Positions 1 through 8,526 of a DNA stretch of 64,000 nucleotides are shown here, in pieces (the stretch's first letter is position 1; each line of letters starts with the position of its first letter). The translations under genes and the position numbers were made by a program. Under the pieces are notes generated by a model. That model had not been told where the DNA came from and ran no database searches. It was given only the letters and a program-made list of their open reading frames with translations. Location of the stretch: contig JAWKXU010000005.1 in the NCBI GenBank assembly GCA_041396845.1, forward strand, positions 186,001-250,000, written 5' to 3'. Source of the stretch: JAWKXU01 sp020446465. Lineage in GTDB: Bacteria > Pseudomonadota > Alphaproteobacteria > Sphingomonadales > Sphingomonadaceae.

Positions 1-1389
1 GCAGCACGTTCAGGATATGGGTCTTGGTGGGAACACCTGCTTCCAACGCCAGCTCGACAGCACACAGCACTGCCCGCTCATCGTGGTGCAGAACCAGCGA
101 GAGGATATCGACCATCTCCCTGTCGCCGCCGGGTGCCTGAGAAGATGCGTCTGCAGCTGCCGGAACGCTTCAGGCATCTCGGTAAAGGGGGCGCCATTGC
201 GCAGGGCTCCGGGCTTGCGCTGGATCACTGCCAGATAGTGCCGCCAGTCATAAACCGTCTGCCCCCGCAGGTGATGCGCCCGGGTGATAATGCGCTGATG
301 TTCGCACAGGACCCGGCCTTCGGCGGCAACGACGATCCGGTCAGGGTATATCCGCAGACTTACGGGCCGGTTGGCGAAGGAGGCTGGCACGCTGTAACGG
401 TGGCGCTCGAAGTGAACCAGACAGGTCGGCGATACCCGCTTGGTATGCTCGACAAAGCCATCGAAGGGGCGCCCCATCTCCATCAGGCTGGCGAGCTCGG
501 CGGCATGCACATCGGCGACCGTGCCAGGCAATGTGCCGTGCTGGACCTGGCTCCATTGCTCGATGCAGCGTTCCTCCAGCCACGCATTGAGCGCTTCCAG
601 ATCGGGAAAGGCCGGCATCTTCTGCCACAGGCGCCGCCGGGCATCCTGGACGTTCTTCTCGACCTGGCCTTTCTCCCACCCGGAAGCCGGGTTGCAGAAC
701 TCGGGTTCGAACAGATAGTGGCTGGCCATGGCGGCAAAGCGGGCGTTGACCTGCCGGACTTTACCTGCGCCGATCCGGTCAACGGCGGTCTTCATATTGT
801 CAAAGATCCCCCGCCGGGGCACGCCGCCCAATACCCGGAAGGCCCGTGTCAGCGCGTCGAACAGCATCTCGTGCGTCTGCAGCGGATAGGCCCTGACGAT
901 AAACGCCTTGCTGTGCGACAGCTTGGTATGCGCAGCCTGCAGCTTTACACGTTCGCCGGCAACAACCGCCCAGTCTTCGCTCCAGTCGAACTGGAACGCT
1001 TCGCCCGGCGCAAATACCAGCGGCACAAAGGTCCCGCGCCCGCTGGTCTGCTGCTCGTACTGTAACTGCGCTTTCCACTTGCGTGCGAACGCCGCCACGC
1101 GCCCGTAGGATCCGTCAAAACCCAGCTCCACCAGATCGGCATGCATCTGCTTCACCGTGCGGCGTTGCTTGCGTGACTTGCCAGCCTCGATCCGCAGCCA
1201 GCCTGACAGCTTATCGGCATACGGGTCCAGCTTGCTCGGTCGATCGGGAACCTTGAACACTGGTTCCACCTCGCCGCTGCGCAGATATTTGCGGATCGTG
1301 TTACGCGACAGTCCTGTGCGCCGCCCTATCTCCCGGATCGGCAGCTTGTCGCGAAAACGCCAGCGCCGGATCACACTCAGTAAATCCAT
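1..1389 (-). pseudogene. istA: IS21-family transposase IstA, frameshifted near the C-terminus
   Basis: DDE transposase of an IS21-family element. An N-terminal helix-turn-helix (about residues 17-36) is followed by a retroviral-integrase core with D135 (FDWSE), D197 (FDNMK) and a glutamate near E239/E244 (GWEKGQVEKN). I start it at the ATG at 1389 because GGAG lies 8 nt upstream; the open frame extends further upstream to a TTG. After residue 420 (LLRHP) the frame turns into unrelated sequence and stops at 10. A shift by one base near 125-131 restores the family-like sequence GDREMVDILSLVLHHDERA, then VPTKTHILNVL, open to the window edge. A one-base deletion is the simplest reading. Programmed frameshifting or a sequencing error is possible. 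Confidence 0.8.
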
Positions 1390-1441
1390 CTCGATCACTC
1401 CATGTCGCCTCCAATCCAAAGATCGGAAGCCGTTCAAACAT

Positions 1442-1488
1442 GGGTCAAATCTCAATGAAAATTATCTCCCCTCCCGGGTCAAATCTCA
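1442..1488. repeat. IS21 end repeats (two 13-bp direct copies)
   Basis: GGGTCAAATCTCA occurs at 1442-1454 and again at 1476-1488, 34 bp apart. They lie between the terminal TG/CA and the istA start, where IS21-family elements carry multiple transposase-binding repeats. Confidence 0.7.
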
Positions 1489-1613
1489 CCGGAAATCAAC
1501 ATTCCTTGGGCGCCTGGCCAAGTCGTCAGAGTGAGACATGGATTGGTCCAAGAGTGAAGCGGAACACTCCAATCCACTTGCCACGCGTAAATTGCGCAGG
1601 AAAGCATGAACCG

Positions 1614-2882
1614 TCAGGCCGCAAGCCCGAGTGCCTCGGCGAGCTTGTCGCCCACGCGGTCAGCGGCTTCCTTCATCGGATCGTGGTCGATGTGGGCATA
1701 GATCATCGTCGAGCGCATGTTGGCGTGCCCGAGGATCGCCCCCGTCATTGCCAGCGCCTCGCCACTTGATGTGGCGATAGCTCCCATGGTGTGGCGAAGC
1801 GTATGGGGCGTGACTCCTTCGAGCCCGGCCTTGGCAACGATCTTTGGCCAGAGCTTTTTGGTGCCCTGGAAATACCCCTCGCCATGATCTGCCGGAAAAA
1901 CATGGTCACTGCCTGGCTCGCGAGTAATGGACCTGAGGAGACCGATTGCTGCGCCGGAAAGCGGCCTTGTCGATTGGCCGGTCTTGCTGTCGGCCAGAAT
2001 CAGCAGGCCTCGATCAAGATCGATCTCGCTCCACTTGAGTTCGACGATCTCCTGCCGCCGGCACCCGGTCAGAATCCACAGACGGGTAATGTTGAGCGCC
2101 TTGGGATTGAGTCCCTCTTGTTCGAGCACATCGCAAGCCGCGCCCAGCTTCTTCACTTCGGCAAGCGAGAGAAATCGTGTCCGACGGCCATCGGATTTCT
2201 TCACGACCGCCTTCTCGCACGGGTTCGCATCGACGAGGCCCCGGCGCATGGCGAAGCTGTACATGGCAGACAGATCGCGGAACACCTTGCGCGCCGCGCC
2301 CGAGCCACCGCGCACGACGATGCGTTTGCGATGGCCGACTTTCTCGTCCTTGCGAGACTTGCCTTGTTCGACATCACGGAAAAAGCGCTCGACATCGCCA
2401 GCGGTCAGTTCGGTTATCCGTTTGTGGCCTAGCAATCGGACCACATGATGGCGAAGGCGTCCGATTGTGTATTGCTTGGTCAAGGGCTTCATCGGCTCAC
2501 CCTGCCGAACGCCGCGCTGGATATAGCAGCCTTCCTCCTCATAGAGATCGACCAGCGCGGCGACCTTCATCTCCCGCCTCTTGCTGTTGCGCTCGGCACC
2601 CGGGTCTTCGCCGACTGCAATCCGGCCAAGCACCTTTTTGGCTTCCTTGCGCGCCTCTTCGACGGTGAGATTGCCGAATCGTCCAATCGTCACCAATCGC
2701 TGCGGGGCGGTGCGGCCACCACCATCGGCGCGGTAGCGGACAACGAAACTCTTGGTTCCACTTGGCTCGATGCGAACGGCAAATCCTGCCAATTCACTGT
2801 CCCAAACCATGTACCGTTTATCGGTCCCTTCCGCTGAATCGACCACGGTTTTGGTCAGGCGTGTTTTCGAACTGGTAGACAT
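1614..2882 (-). CDS. Tyrosine recombinase / phage-type integrase
   Basis: Site-specific tyrosine recombinase of 422 residues, the length of full-size island integrases. An N-terminal arm-binding region (about 1-100) precedes a SAM-like core-binding domain (about 105-225) and the catalytic domain. Catalytic residues are visible: Arg near 275 (TGCRRQE), HTLRH at about 360-364, His near 386 (LGHAN) and the Tyr nucleophile near 395 (STMIYAH). I chose the ATG at 2882, which has GGAG 10 nt upstream; a GTG two codons earlier has poorer spacing. It is tandem with a second, different integrase at 3065-4294, suggesting stacked islands. Its target site is not known. Confidence 0.88.
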   Translation of the reverse strand: MSTSSKTRLTKTVVDSAEGTDKRYMVWDSELAGFAVRIEPSGTKSFVVRYRADGGGRTAPQRLVTIGRFGNLTVEEARKEAKKVLGRIAVGEDPGAERNSKRREMKVAALVDLYEEEGCYIQRGVRQGEPMKPLTKQYTIGRLRHHVVRLLGHKRITELTAGDVERFFRDVEQGKSRKDEKVGHRKRIVVRGGSGAARKVFRDLSAMYSFAMRRGLVDANPCEKAVVKKSDGRRTRFLSLAEVKKLGAACDVLEQEGLNPKALNITRLWILTGCRRQEIVELKWSEIDLDRGLLILADSKTGQSTRPLSGAAIGLLRSITREPGSDHVFPADHGEGYFQGTKKLWPKIVAKAGLEGVTPHTLRHTMGAIATSSGEALAMTGAILGHANMRSTMIYAHIDHDPMKEAADRVGDKLAEALGLAA

Positions 2883-3064
2883 GGCCACGATGCTCCGGTG
2901 GTTCGGTCAACACATGGTCATCACCGTAGAGGCAAACCATGGGTTGGTTGCCGGATATCTCTAGCGTAAATTGAGCCAATATTCTACAATATATTCAGTC
3001 TATTATGGAGCATTCTGGCGTACTCTGGCGCAGTCTAGCGAAGGGCTATTTGCAAGATTGGCAT

Positions 3065-4294
3065 CTATCCAGTCTGGTCCGCAGAACCATCGGATTGGCC
3101 AGACAGCAATGCGGTAATGTGCTCATTCCACATGTCCATGGCTTCCTTCTTTTCCTCCTTCCAGTCATGTCTCTGGTAGATCCCGGCCACACCGGCTCGT
3201 GATCCACTCATGTGATTGAGCACTGCCTCAGTCACTTCAAACCGAACGCCCAATCGTTGAAAGCCGGTCGCCAGAGTTCGCCGGAGATCATGAAGTCGCC
3301 ACGGTGGAACCGGACTGCCTCCATCTTTGGCCAGCGACTGATCGAGCTTCTTCTTCCCCTTGTCATAACCGCTGAATCCTCCACCTGACGACGTTGGAAA
3401 GACCCGTCCCTGATATGGCCATCCGCTTCCTCCGGCCGCCTCATCCAGAATTCCAATCGCGAGGCGGCTCAGCGGGACACGGTTGGGCTCGCCATTCTTT
3501 GCCCGATTGCCTGGCAGCGTCCACAACCGCTCGGTACGGTCGAGTTCCTCCCACGAAAGCGACGCCACCTCTTCGCGCCGTTGCCCTGTCAGAATCAACA
3601 GGCGAACGATCGGGCCAAAGCACCTGTGAGTGTTGTAGGAATGCTGCCATATTCGGCCCAGTTCATCGTCGGAAAGCCATCGGTCGCGCGACTTGACGGG
3701 AGGAGGTGTCTCCATACCTTCCATCGGGCTACGCTCAATATCTCCGCGGCTCACGGCCCAGCGGAACATTCGGCGCAGCACCGCAAACACGTTCCGCTTA
3801 TTCGCAGCTTGCTCACGAGGCATGCGATCAAACACAGCTACGACATCTGCGCGGGTGATCTTCGGCAATGGCTTGGACCCAAGAACCGGTACGGCGTGGA
3901 GACGAAAAGAGCGTTCCACAAGGACCCGCCAGCCTTTGCCAACACAGGATTCGGTAAACCGAGGGGCATAGTTGTCGAACGCAAGATCGACCGCCTCACG
4001 CCGCCGCTGTTGCTCAACCTCGACCGGATCGGTGCCTTGCGCAATCAGCACAGACAGGCGTTCGGCTTCGTCTCGCGCAGTTGCCGGCGTCCAGGGTGAA
4101 CCGTGATTGCCAATCGTGTAGCGCCGCGTCTTCGCCTCGCGCCCGCCCATGCGGAACTGTAGGATGTAGGCTACCGCCCCTGACCGCGAACGCTTGGCTC
4201 CAAAACCCTTCAGGCTGTTGTCCCACAGGAAGCTTTCGCCAGAATTCGCAATTAGCGAATCGACGGTCCGTTTGGTGATCTTTCCACGCGCCAT
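3065..4294 (-). CDS. Tyrosine recombinase / phage-type integrase (second, unrelated copy)
   Basis: Integrase of 409 residues with an N-terminal DUF4102-like arm-binding domain, a core-binding domain (about 105-195) and a C-terminal catalytic domain. Arg 239-240 (TGQRREE), the HDLRRT box at 335-340, His 361 (LNHMSG) and Tyr 373 (GIYQRHD) supply the active site. The start at 4294 is backed by GGAGAG five bases upstream; an in-frame extension to 4345 runs into the 11-bp iterons and is not needed. The gene starts about 130 bp from the 3' end of trmB, so the island boundary probably lies between 4300 and 4430. It shares little sequence with the neighbouring integrase. Confidence 0.88.
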   Translation of the reverse strand: MARGKITKRTVDSLIANSGESFLWDNSLKGFGAKRSRSGAVAYILQFRMGGREAKTRRYTIGNHGSPWTPATARDEAERLSVLIAQGTDPVEVEQQRRREAVDLAFDNYAPRFTESCVGKGWRVLVERSFRLHAVPVLGSKPLPKITRADVVAVFDRMPREQAANKRNVFAVLRRMFRWAVSRGDIERSPMEGMETPPPVKSRDRWLSDDELGRIWQHSYNTHRCFGPIVRLLILTGQRREEVASLSWEELDRTERLWTLPGNRAKNGEPNRVPLSRLAIGILDEAAGGSGWPYQGRVFPTSSGGGFSGYDKGKKKLDQSLAKDGGSPVPPWRLHDLRRTLATGFQRLGVRFEVTEAVLNHMSGSRAGVAGIYQRHDWKEEKKEAMDMWNEHITALLSGQSDGSADQTG

Positions 4295-4317
4295 TTTTGC
4301 TCTCCGAACACTGTTTC

Positions 4318-4350
4318 CAGCAATCACCCAGCAATCACCGAGCAATCACC
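4318..4350. repeat. Three tandem 11-bp iterons upstream of the second integrase
   Basis: CAGCAATCACC at 4318-4328 and 4329-4339 and GAGCAATCACC at 4340-4350 form exact tandem units. They sit directly upstream of the integrase start at 4294. Such iterated sites often bind the integrase arm domain or an excisionase; that role is inferred from position only. Confidence 0.6.
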
Positions 4351-4429
4351 GAGGCGGAAATTGCCGCCAAGGGTCGCAAAGCGTAGCGCAGATATATTAT
4401 TGAATTAAAATGCCTTTTCTACGCCAGAG

Positions 4430-5134
4430 CTACCCTTGGGTACGCCTCCAGCGAAAGTACCAGACTTCGTGGCCCAGCTTGCGGGCCTTTGCCTCATAGC
4501 GGGTTTCGCACCAGCCGCCGGGGCGCTGGAGGAAATCGGCAGGCGTTTCCGCCAACCATTCGAACGTATCGGTATGGCGCTGCATCACCATCAGCGCGTG
4601 GCGCAGATAGATCGGGTGATCGGTGCCGAAACGAAACTCACCGCCGGGTTTCAGCTTGGCTGCGAACATTTGCACCGGCCCATCGTTCATCATCCGGCGC
4701 TTGGCATGGCGCGCCTTGGGCCATGGATCGGGGTGGAGCAGATAGAGAAAGCTGAGCGATCCGTCGGGCACCCGTTCCAGCACTTCCAGCGCATCGCCCA
4801 TGTGCACACGCACATTGGCAAGCGTGCCTTCGCGAATAGCGGACAGCGCGCCCACCACGCCGTTGAGGAACGGTTCGCAGCCGATGAAACAGTGATCGGG
4901 CAGCAAGTCTGCGCGATAGGCAAGGTGTTCGCCCGCGCCGAACCCGATTTCAAAGTGAAGCGGGGCGTCGCGCCCAAACAGCGCCTGCGCTGTAACCGGC
5001 CCTTCATCGGGCACCGAGACCTGTGGCAGCAGCGTATCGACCAGCTCTTGCTGGCCCTTGCGCAGCTTCTTGCCCTTGGCCCTGCCATAGAGCCGGTTCA
5101 GTGTAGTCGGATCGCCGGATTTGTGTGCAGTCAT
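4430..5134 (-). CDS. trmB: tRNA (guanine-N7-)-methyltransferase
   Basis: Makes m7G46 in the variable loop of tRNAs using S-adenosylmethionine. The 234-residue protein has the SAM-binding motif EIGFGAGEHL and the family signature LHPDPWPKARHAKRR, with the C-terminal substrate motif FGTDH. I start it at the ATG at 5134; a longer frame would overlap the upstream exporter gene. The stop (TAG, 4430-4432) is only about 135 bp from the second integrase, so the mobile region abuts this gene. The gene itself looks intact. Confidence 0.92.
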   Translation of the reverse strand: MTAHKSGDPTTLNRLYGRAKGKKLRKGQQELVDTLLPQVSVPDEGPVTAQALFGRDAPLHFEIGFGAGEHLAYRADLLPDHCFIGCEPFLNGVVGALSAIREGTLANVRVHMGDALEVLERVPDGSLSFLYLLHPDPWPKARHAKRRMMNDGPVQMFAAKLKPGGEFRFGTDHPIYLRHALMVMQRHTDTFEWLAETPADFLQRPGGWCETRYEAKARKLGHEVWYFRWRRTQG

Positions 5135-5153
5135 GCGCGGGGCACGTAGCGAC

Positions 5154-5918
5154 CTACCCCCATGCCGTCCAGATGCCGTAAGCACTGGCCACAGATAGTG
5201 CGAAGCCGACGAGGATCAGCATGACCTTGGGACTGAAGTGTTTTGCCGCCATCGCGCCGAAAGGTGCAGCGACAATCCCGCCGATGATGAGGCCGAGCGT
5301 GGCCCCGACAATATCCGACAGGCCAAGGTGATAGATGAACGCGGCAGAGATCGTCATCGTCAGGAAAAACTCCACCGAATTGACAGTGCCGACAACCTTG
5401 CGCGGTTCGGCGCCCTGCACCAGCAGGTTGCTGGTGACGACTGGCCCCCAGCCTCCACCGCCAGCAGCATCGAGAAATCCGCCCAGCAGGCCAAGCGGCG
5501 CCACGTGCTTTGCCTCGCGCAGCTTGGGCGGATAGAGCAACCCGCGCACCAGCAGCCAGATCCCGATCCCGGCGAGGTAAAGCAGCACGAACGGTTTGAT
5601 CGTTGCACTGTCGATCGAGGTCAGCAGGTAGGTTCCTGCCAGGCCGCCAAGCACACCGGGGATGAGCAGGCGAAAGAATAACCGTTTGTCGATATTCCCA
5701 TGCAGCAGGTGGCTGATCCCCGACGTTGCCGTGGTGAAGCATTCGACAAGATGGACGCGTTGGGATGCGATGGCCGGCGGAACGCCCAGAAGCCCCACCA
5801 TCATGGTGTTGGTGATAACGCCAAAGGCCATGCCCAGCGCGCCATCAACCAACTGGGCAGCAAAGCCGATCAGGATAAAGGGCGCAAGCGACCCCAGGTC
5901 GAAACCGAACGCTTCCAT
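5154..5918 (-). CDS. TauE/SafE-family membrane exporter (sulfite/sulfonate type)
   Basis: Integral inner-membrane protein of 254 residues with about eight hydrophobic helices. Two glycine-rich repeats (AQLVDGALGMAFG at about 21-33, and the DAAGGGGWGP region near the centre) are typical of the TauE/SafE family, proposed to export sulfite or sulfoacetate or to move small organic anions. It is transcribed just ahead of trmB (19 bp gap), possibly as one unit. The substrate cannot be told from the sequence. Confidence 0.85.
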   Translation of the reverse strand: MEAFGFDLGSLAPFILIGFAAQLVDGALGMAFGVITNTMMVGLLGVPPAIASQRVHLVECFTTATSGISHLLHGNIDKRLFFRLLIPGVLGGLAGTYLLTSIDSATIKPFVLLYLAGIGIWLLVRGLLYPPKLREAKHVAPLGLLGGFLDAAGGGGWGPVVTSNLLVQGAEPRKVVGTVNSVEFFLTMTISAAFIYHLGLSDIVGATLGLIIGGIVAAPFGAMAAKHFSPKVMLILVGFALSVASAYGIWTAWG

Positions 5919-6004
5919 TTGCCGTTAGAACCTTTCACCGATGAACCGTCATGCGGATACAAAGGCGCTGCGGTTCTGGCGAAATGGAAAAAATGTCAGC
6001 CCGG

Positions 6005-6043
6005 AAAGAAAAACGCCCCGCAAGGCACAAGGCCCGCGAGGCG
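6005..6043 (-). terminator. Rho-independent terminator of ctrA
   Basis: Read on the minus strand, CGCCTCGC and GCGGGGCG (plus positions 6036-6043 and 6014-6021) form an 8-bp stem with one G-U pair, followed by a T-rich tract (complement of 6005-6013). It lies 24 bp after the ctrA stop. Confidence 0.75.
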
Positions 6044-6066
6044 ATTTCCGTTCAAGGAAAGCGTCG

Positions 6067-6762
6067 TCAGGCTGCTTCGGCCTGTTCGTCAGTATCGCGC
6101 AGCACGTAGCCGCGGCCCCATACTGTCTCGATATAGTTTTCACCATCGCAGGCGAGCGCCAGTTTCTTGCGCAGTTTGCAGATGAAAACGTCGATGATCT
6201 TGAGTTCAGGTTCGTCCATGCCGCCATAAAGGTGGTTGAGGAACATTTCCTTGGTGAGTGTCGTGCCCTTGCGGAGCGAGAGCAGCTCCAGCATGGCGTA
6301 TTCCTTGCCAGTCAGGTGAACGCGCGCACCGTCAACTTCGACAGTCTTGGCGTCAAGGTTCACCGCCAGCTTGCCCGTGCGAATGATCGACTGGCTGTGG
6401 CCTTTCGAGCGGCGCACGACCGCATGGATACGGGCGACCAGCTCTTCCCGGTGGAAAGGCTTGGTCACATAATCGTCAGCCCCGAAACCAAAGCTGCGGA
6501 TCTTGGAATCCATTTCGGAAATGCCGGAAAGAATAAGGACCGGCGTCTGCACTTTGGCGACGCGCAGCTTCTTGAGCACATCATAGCCGTGCATGTCCGG
6601 CAGGTTCAGGTCCAGCAGGATAATATCGTAATCATAGAGCTTGCCGAGGTCCAAACCTTCTTCGCCCAGGTCGGTCGAATAGACGTTAAACCCTTCAGTA
6701 GTCAGCATGAGCTCGATAGCCTTGGCGGTTGTCGGCTCGTCTTCGATCAGCAAAACGCGCAT
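6067..6762 (-). CDS. ctrA: Cell-cycle response regulator CtrA
   Basis: OmpR-class DNA-binding response regulator, 231 residues, the usual CtrA length. The receiver domain (1-120) has the acidic pair EDE at 7-9, phospho-acceptor Asp51 (ILLDLNLPDMHG) and Lys in VTKPFH. The winged-helix domain (about 125-225) carries the family-typical HLTGKEYAMLELLSLRKGT and VFICKLRKKL. The C-terminus ends in alanines, as in CtrA proteins degraded by ClpXP. In Caulobacter it is phosphorylated through CckA-ChpT; in sphingomonads it mainly drives motility and other late functions. It is monocistronic, with its own terminator and a 212-bp upstream region containing TTAA motifs. Confidence 0.95.
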   Translation of the reverse strand: MRVLLIEDEPTTAKAIELMLTTEGFNVYSTDLGEEGLDLGKLYDYDIILLDLNLPDMHGYDVLKKLRVAKVQTPVLILSGISEMDSKIRSFGFGADDYVTKPFHREELVARIHAVVRRSKGHSQSIIRTGKLAVNLDAKTVEVDGARVHLTGKEYAMLELLSLRKGTTLTKEMFLNHLYGGMDEPELKIIDVFICKLRKKLALACDGENYIETVWGRGYVLRDTDEQAEAA

Positions 6763-6974
6763 GGGAAGCCCCCTTTTAGTGCCCGTAACCCCCCGGTACG
6801 GTAACCCCTTGATAAGGGATATTGACCGGTATTAACCACGTAATGTCTCAATGAAAAAGGTTAATTTTTCGTAACCACTCGAATTAATCTGCGGATTTGA
6901 CGATAAACCGGCACGGTTAAGCCCGCCTGAACGGGTTATCCGGCGTTATCCCTTATCCCGTTTACCGTTGTCGG
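6763..6974 (-). promoter_or_regulatory. ctrA upstream region with several TTAA half-sites
   Basis: TTAA occurs at 6832, 6861, 6884 and 6917 in a GC-rich setting. The CtrA box is TTAA-N7-TTAA(C); the nearest approach here is TTAA (6861-6864), seven bases, then TAAC (6872-6875), which is imperfect. Autoregulation is plausible but not shown. Confidence 0.35.
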
Positions 6975-8486
6975 TCAGGCGATTGCGGCAAGGGCTTTCT
7001 GGCGGCGGCGCTGGACGGATGACCCGATGCCAATGGCTTCGCGATATTTCGCGACCGTGCGCCGGGCGAGGTCGAAACCCTTGTCACGCAAGAGATCAAC
7101 CAGTGCATCGTCAGACAGGATAGCCTTGGGGTCTTCAGCATCGATCAGCGTACGGATTTGCGCCTTGACCGCTTCGGCAGAGACTGCGCCTTCGCCATCG
7201 GCGGATGCGACACCGGATGTGAAGAAGTATTTCAGTTCCAGCGTGCCGCGCTCGCAATGCAGATATTTGTTGGCGGTGACGCGGCTGACGGTGGATTCAT
7301 GCATTTCGATCGCTTCGGCCACTTCGCGCAAAGTGAGCGGCTTCAGTGCGGAAACGCCGTGCCGGAAAAAGCCTTCCTGCTGTTTGACCACTTCTGTCGC
7401 GACTTTGAGGATGGTCTTCTGGCGTTGGTCAAGCGCGCGGATCAGCCAGTTGGCGTCTGTCAGTTTGTCATTCAGCCAAGCGCGCGAGGATTTGTCATCG
7501 CAGGCGCTTTTCAGTTCCACGAAGTAATCGCGATTGACGCACAGGCGGGGCAGCGTCGCCTGGTTGAGCGTGATGTCCCAGCCGCCATCGCTGCGTGCGC
7601 GAACCAGAACATCGGGCACAATCGGTGCGCCCGCGCTTTGCCCTGCTGAAAATTGCAGACCGGGTTTGGGATCGTAGCACCGCAATTCGGCGAGCATGTC
7701 GGCAAAATCCTCGTCATCCACGTCGCAAATGCGTTTGAGCTGTTTGAGATTGCCTTTGGCCAGAAGGTCGAGATTATCCAGCAGTGCAGCCATGCAGGGA
7801 TCATGGCGGTCTGCCTCTATCGCCTGCAGGCGCAGGCACTCTGCCAGGTTGCGCGCGCCGACGCCGGTGGGGTCGAGCGTCTGCACCACGTCAAGCGCCT
7901 CCTCGACAATGGCTAACGGCAAGTCCAGTTCATTGGCGACGTGGCGCAAGTCTGCCGTGAGATAGCCTGCCTCATCCAGCAGGCCGATAAGATATTCTGC
8001 CACATGACGGATAGCGGCATCGCTGGCGACGGCGCCCAACTGGGCTATCAGGTGCTGGCCGAGACTGGCTGGGCCGCTGCCGTGATCCTCGATCGGCATG
8101 GCCTCGCCACTGCCGCCACTGATCGGGGCATCGCCAGTATAGGCCGGGCTGCTTTCACCATGTTCCTGATCGGCGACCAGCGGGTCTATATCGAGCGGAA
8201 CGGTTTCTGCCCCTGACGGAACATCGTCCATCAGCCGATCAACGCCATCATCCGCAGCGTTGGTGTCTCCATCCGATGATGCAGGGTCGGTGGGTTCGTC
8301 ATTCCTGCCGGGTTGGTCTTCGGCAGAGCCTTCCACTTCCAGCAGGGGATTTTTTTCCATCGCATCGGCGATGAAAGCGTCAATTTCGATGCTGGAAAGC
8401 GCCAGCAGTTTGATGGCCTGCTGGAGTTGTGGGGTCATAACGAGCGACTGGGATTGTCGCAGATCAAGGCGTGGGCCGAGCGCCAT
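6975..8486 (-). CDS. rpoN: RNA polymerase sigma-54 factor RpoN
   Basis: Alternative sigma factor that recognises -24/-12 promoters and needs an AAA+ activator. The 503-residue protein begins MALGPRLDLRQSQSLVMTPQLQ, the Gln/Leu-rich region I, has an acidic region II (about 50-110), the core-binding region, and near the C-terminus the RpoN box ARRTVAKYRE. The ATG at 8486 has AGGGG four bases upstream; the open frame extends into lptB but that part is out-of-frame lptB sequence. It follows lptB by 40 bp, the conserved lptB-rpoN order. Confidence 0.95.
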   Translation of the reverse strand: MALGPRLDLRQSQSLVMTPQLQQAIKLLALSSIEIDAFIADAMEKNPLLEVEGSAEDQPGRNDEPTDPASSDGDTNAADDGVDRLMDDVPSGAETVPLDIDPLVADQEHGESSPAYTGDAPISGGSGEAMPIEDHGSGPASLGQHLIAQLGAVASDAAIRHVAEYLIGLLDEAGYLTADLRHVANELDLPLAIVEEALDVVQTLDPTGVGARNLAECLRLQAIEADRHDPCMAALLDNLDLLAKGNLKQLKRICDVDDEDFADMLAELRCYDPKPGLQFSAGQSAGAPIVPDVLVRARSDGGWDITLNQATLPRLCVNRDYFVELKSACDDKSSRAWLNDKLTDANWLIRALDQRQKTILKVATEVVKQQEGFFRHGVSALKPLTLREVAEAIEMHESTVSRVTANKYLHCERGTLELKYFFTSGVASADGEGAVSAEAVKAQIRTLIDAEDPKAILSDDALVDLLRDKGFDLARRTVAKYREAIGIGSSVQRRRQKALAAIA

Positions 8487-8526
8487 TATGCCCCTGATAT
8501 GGTGCAATCGATAAAAGCGGCCCCGG

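Larger units (their letters stand above)
1..1501 (-). mobile_element. IS21-family insertion sequence, one end plus istA (rest lies left of the window)
   Basis: The outer end is placed at 1501, where the minus strand reads TGTTGATTTCCGG, with the TG terminal dinucleotide usual for IS21 elements. Just inside, a 13-bp direct repeat GGGTCAAATCTCA occurs at 1442-1454 and 1476-1488, as expected for the multiple transposase-binding repeats at IS21 ends. istA is transcribed leftwards and istB would lie beyond position 1. The other end is not visible, so the element length is unknown. Confidence 0.75.

Noticed and set aside
133..1065. Open frame on the plus strand over istA
   Set aside because: Antisense to istA; no transposase or other motif.
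3005..3060. Possible att core shared with 4415-4432 (CTGGCGTA and its complement)
   Set aside because: The shared word is short and inverted, not a direct repeat as an att pair should be.
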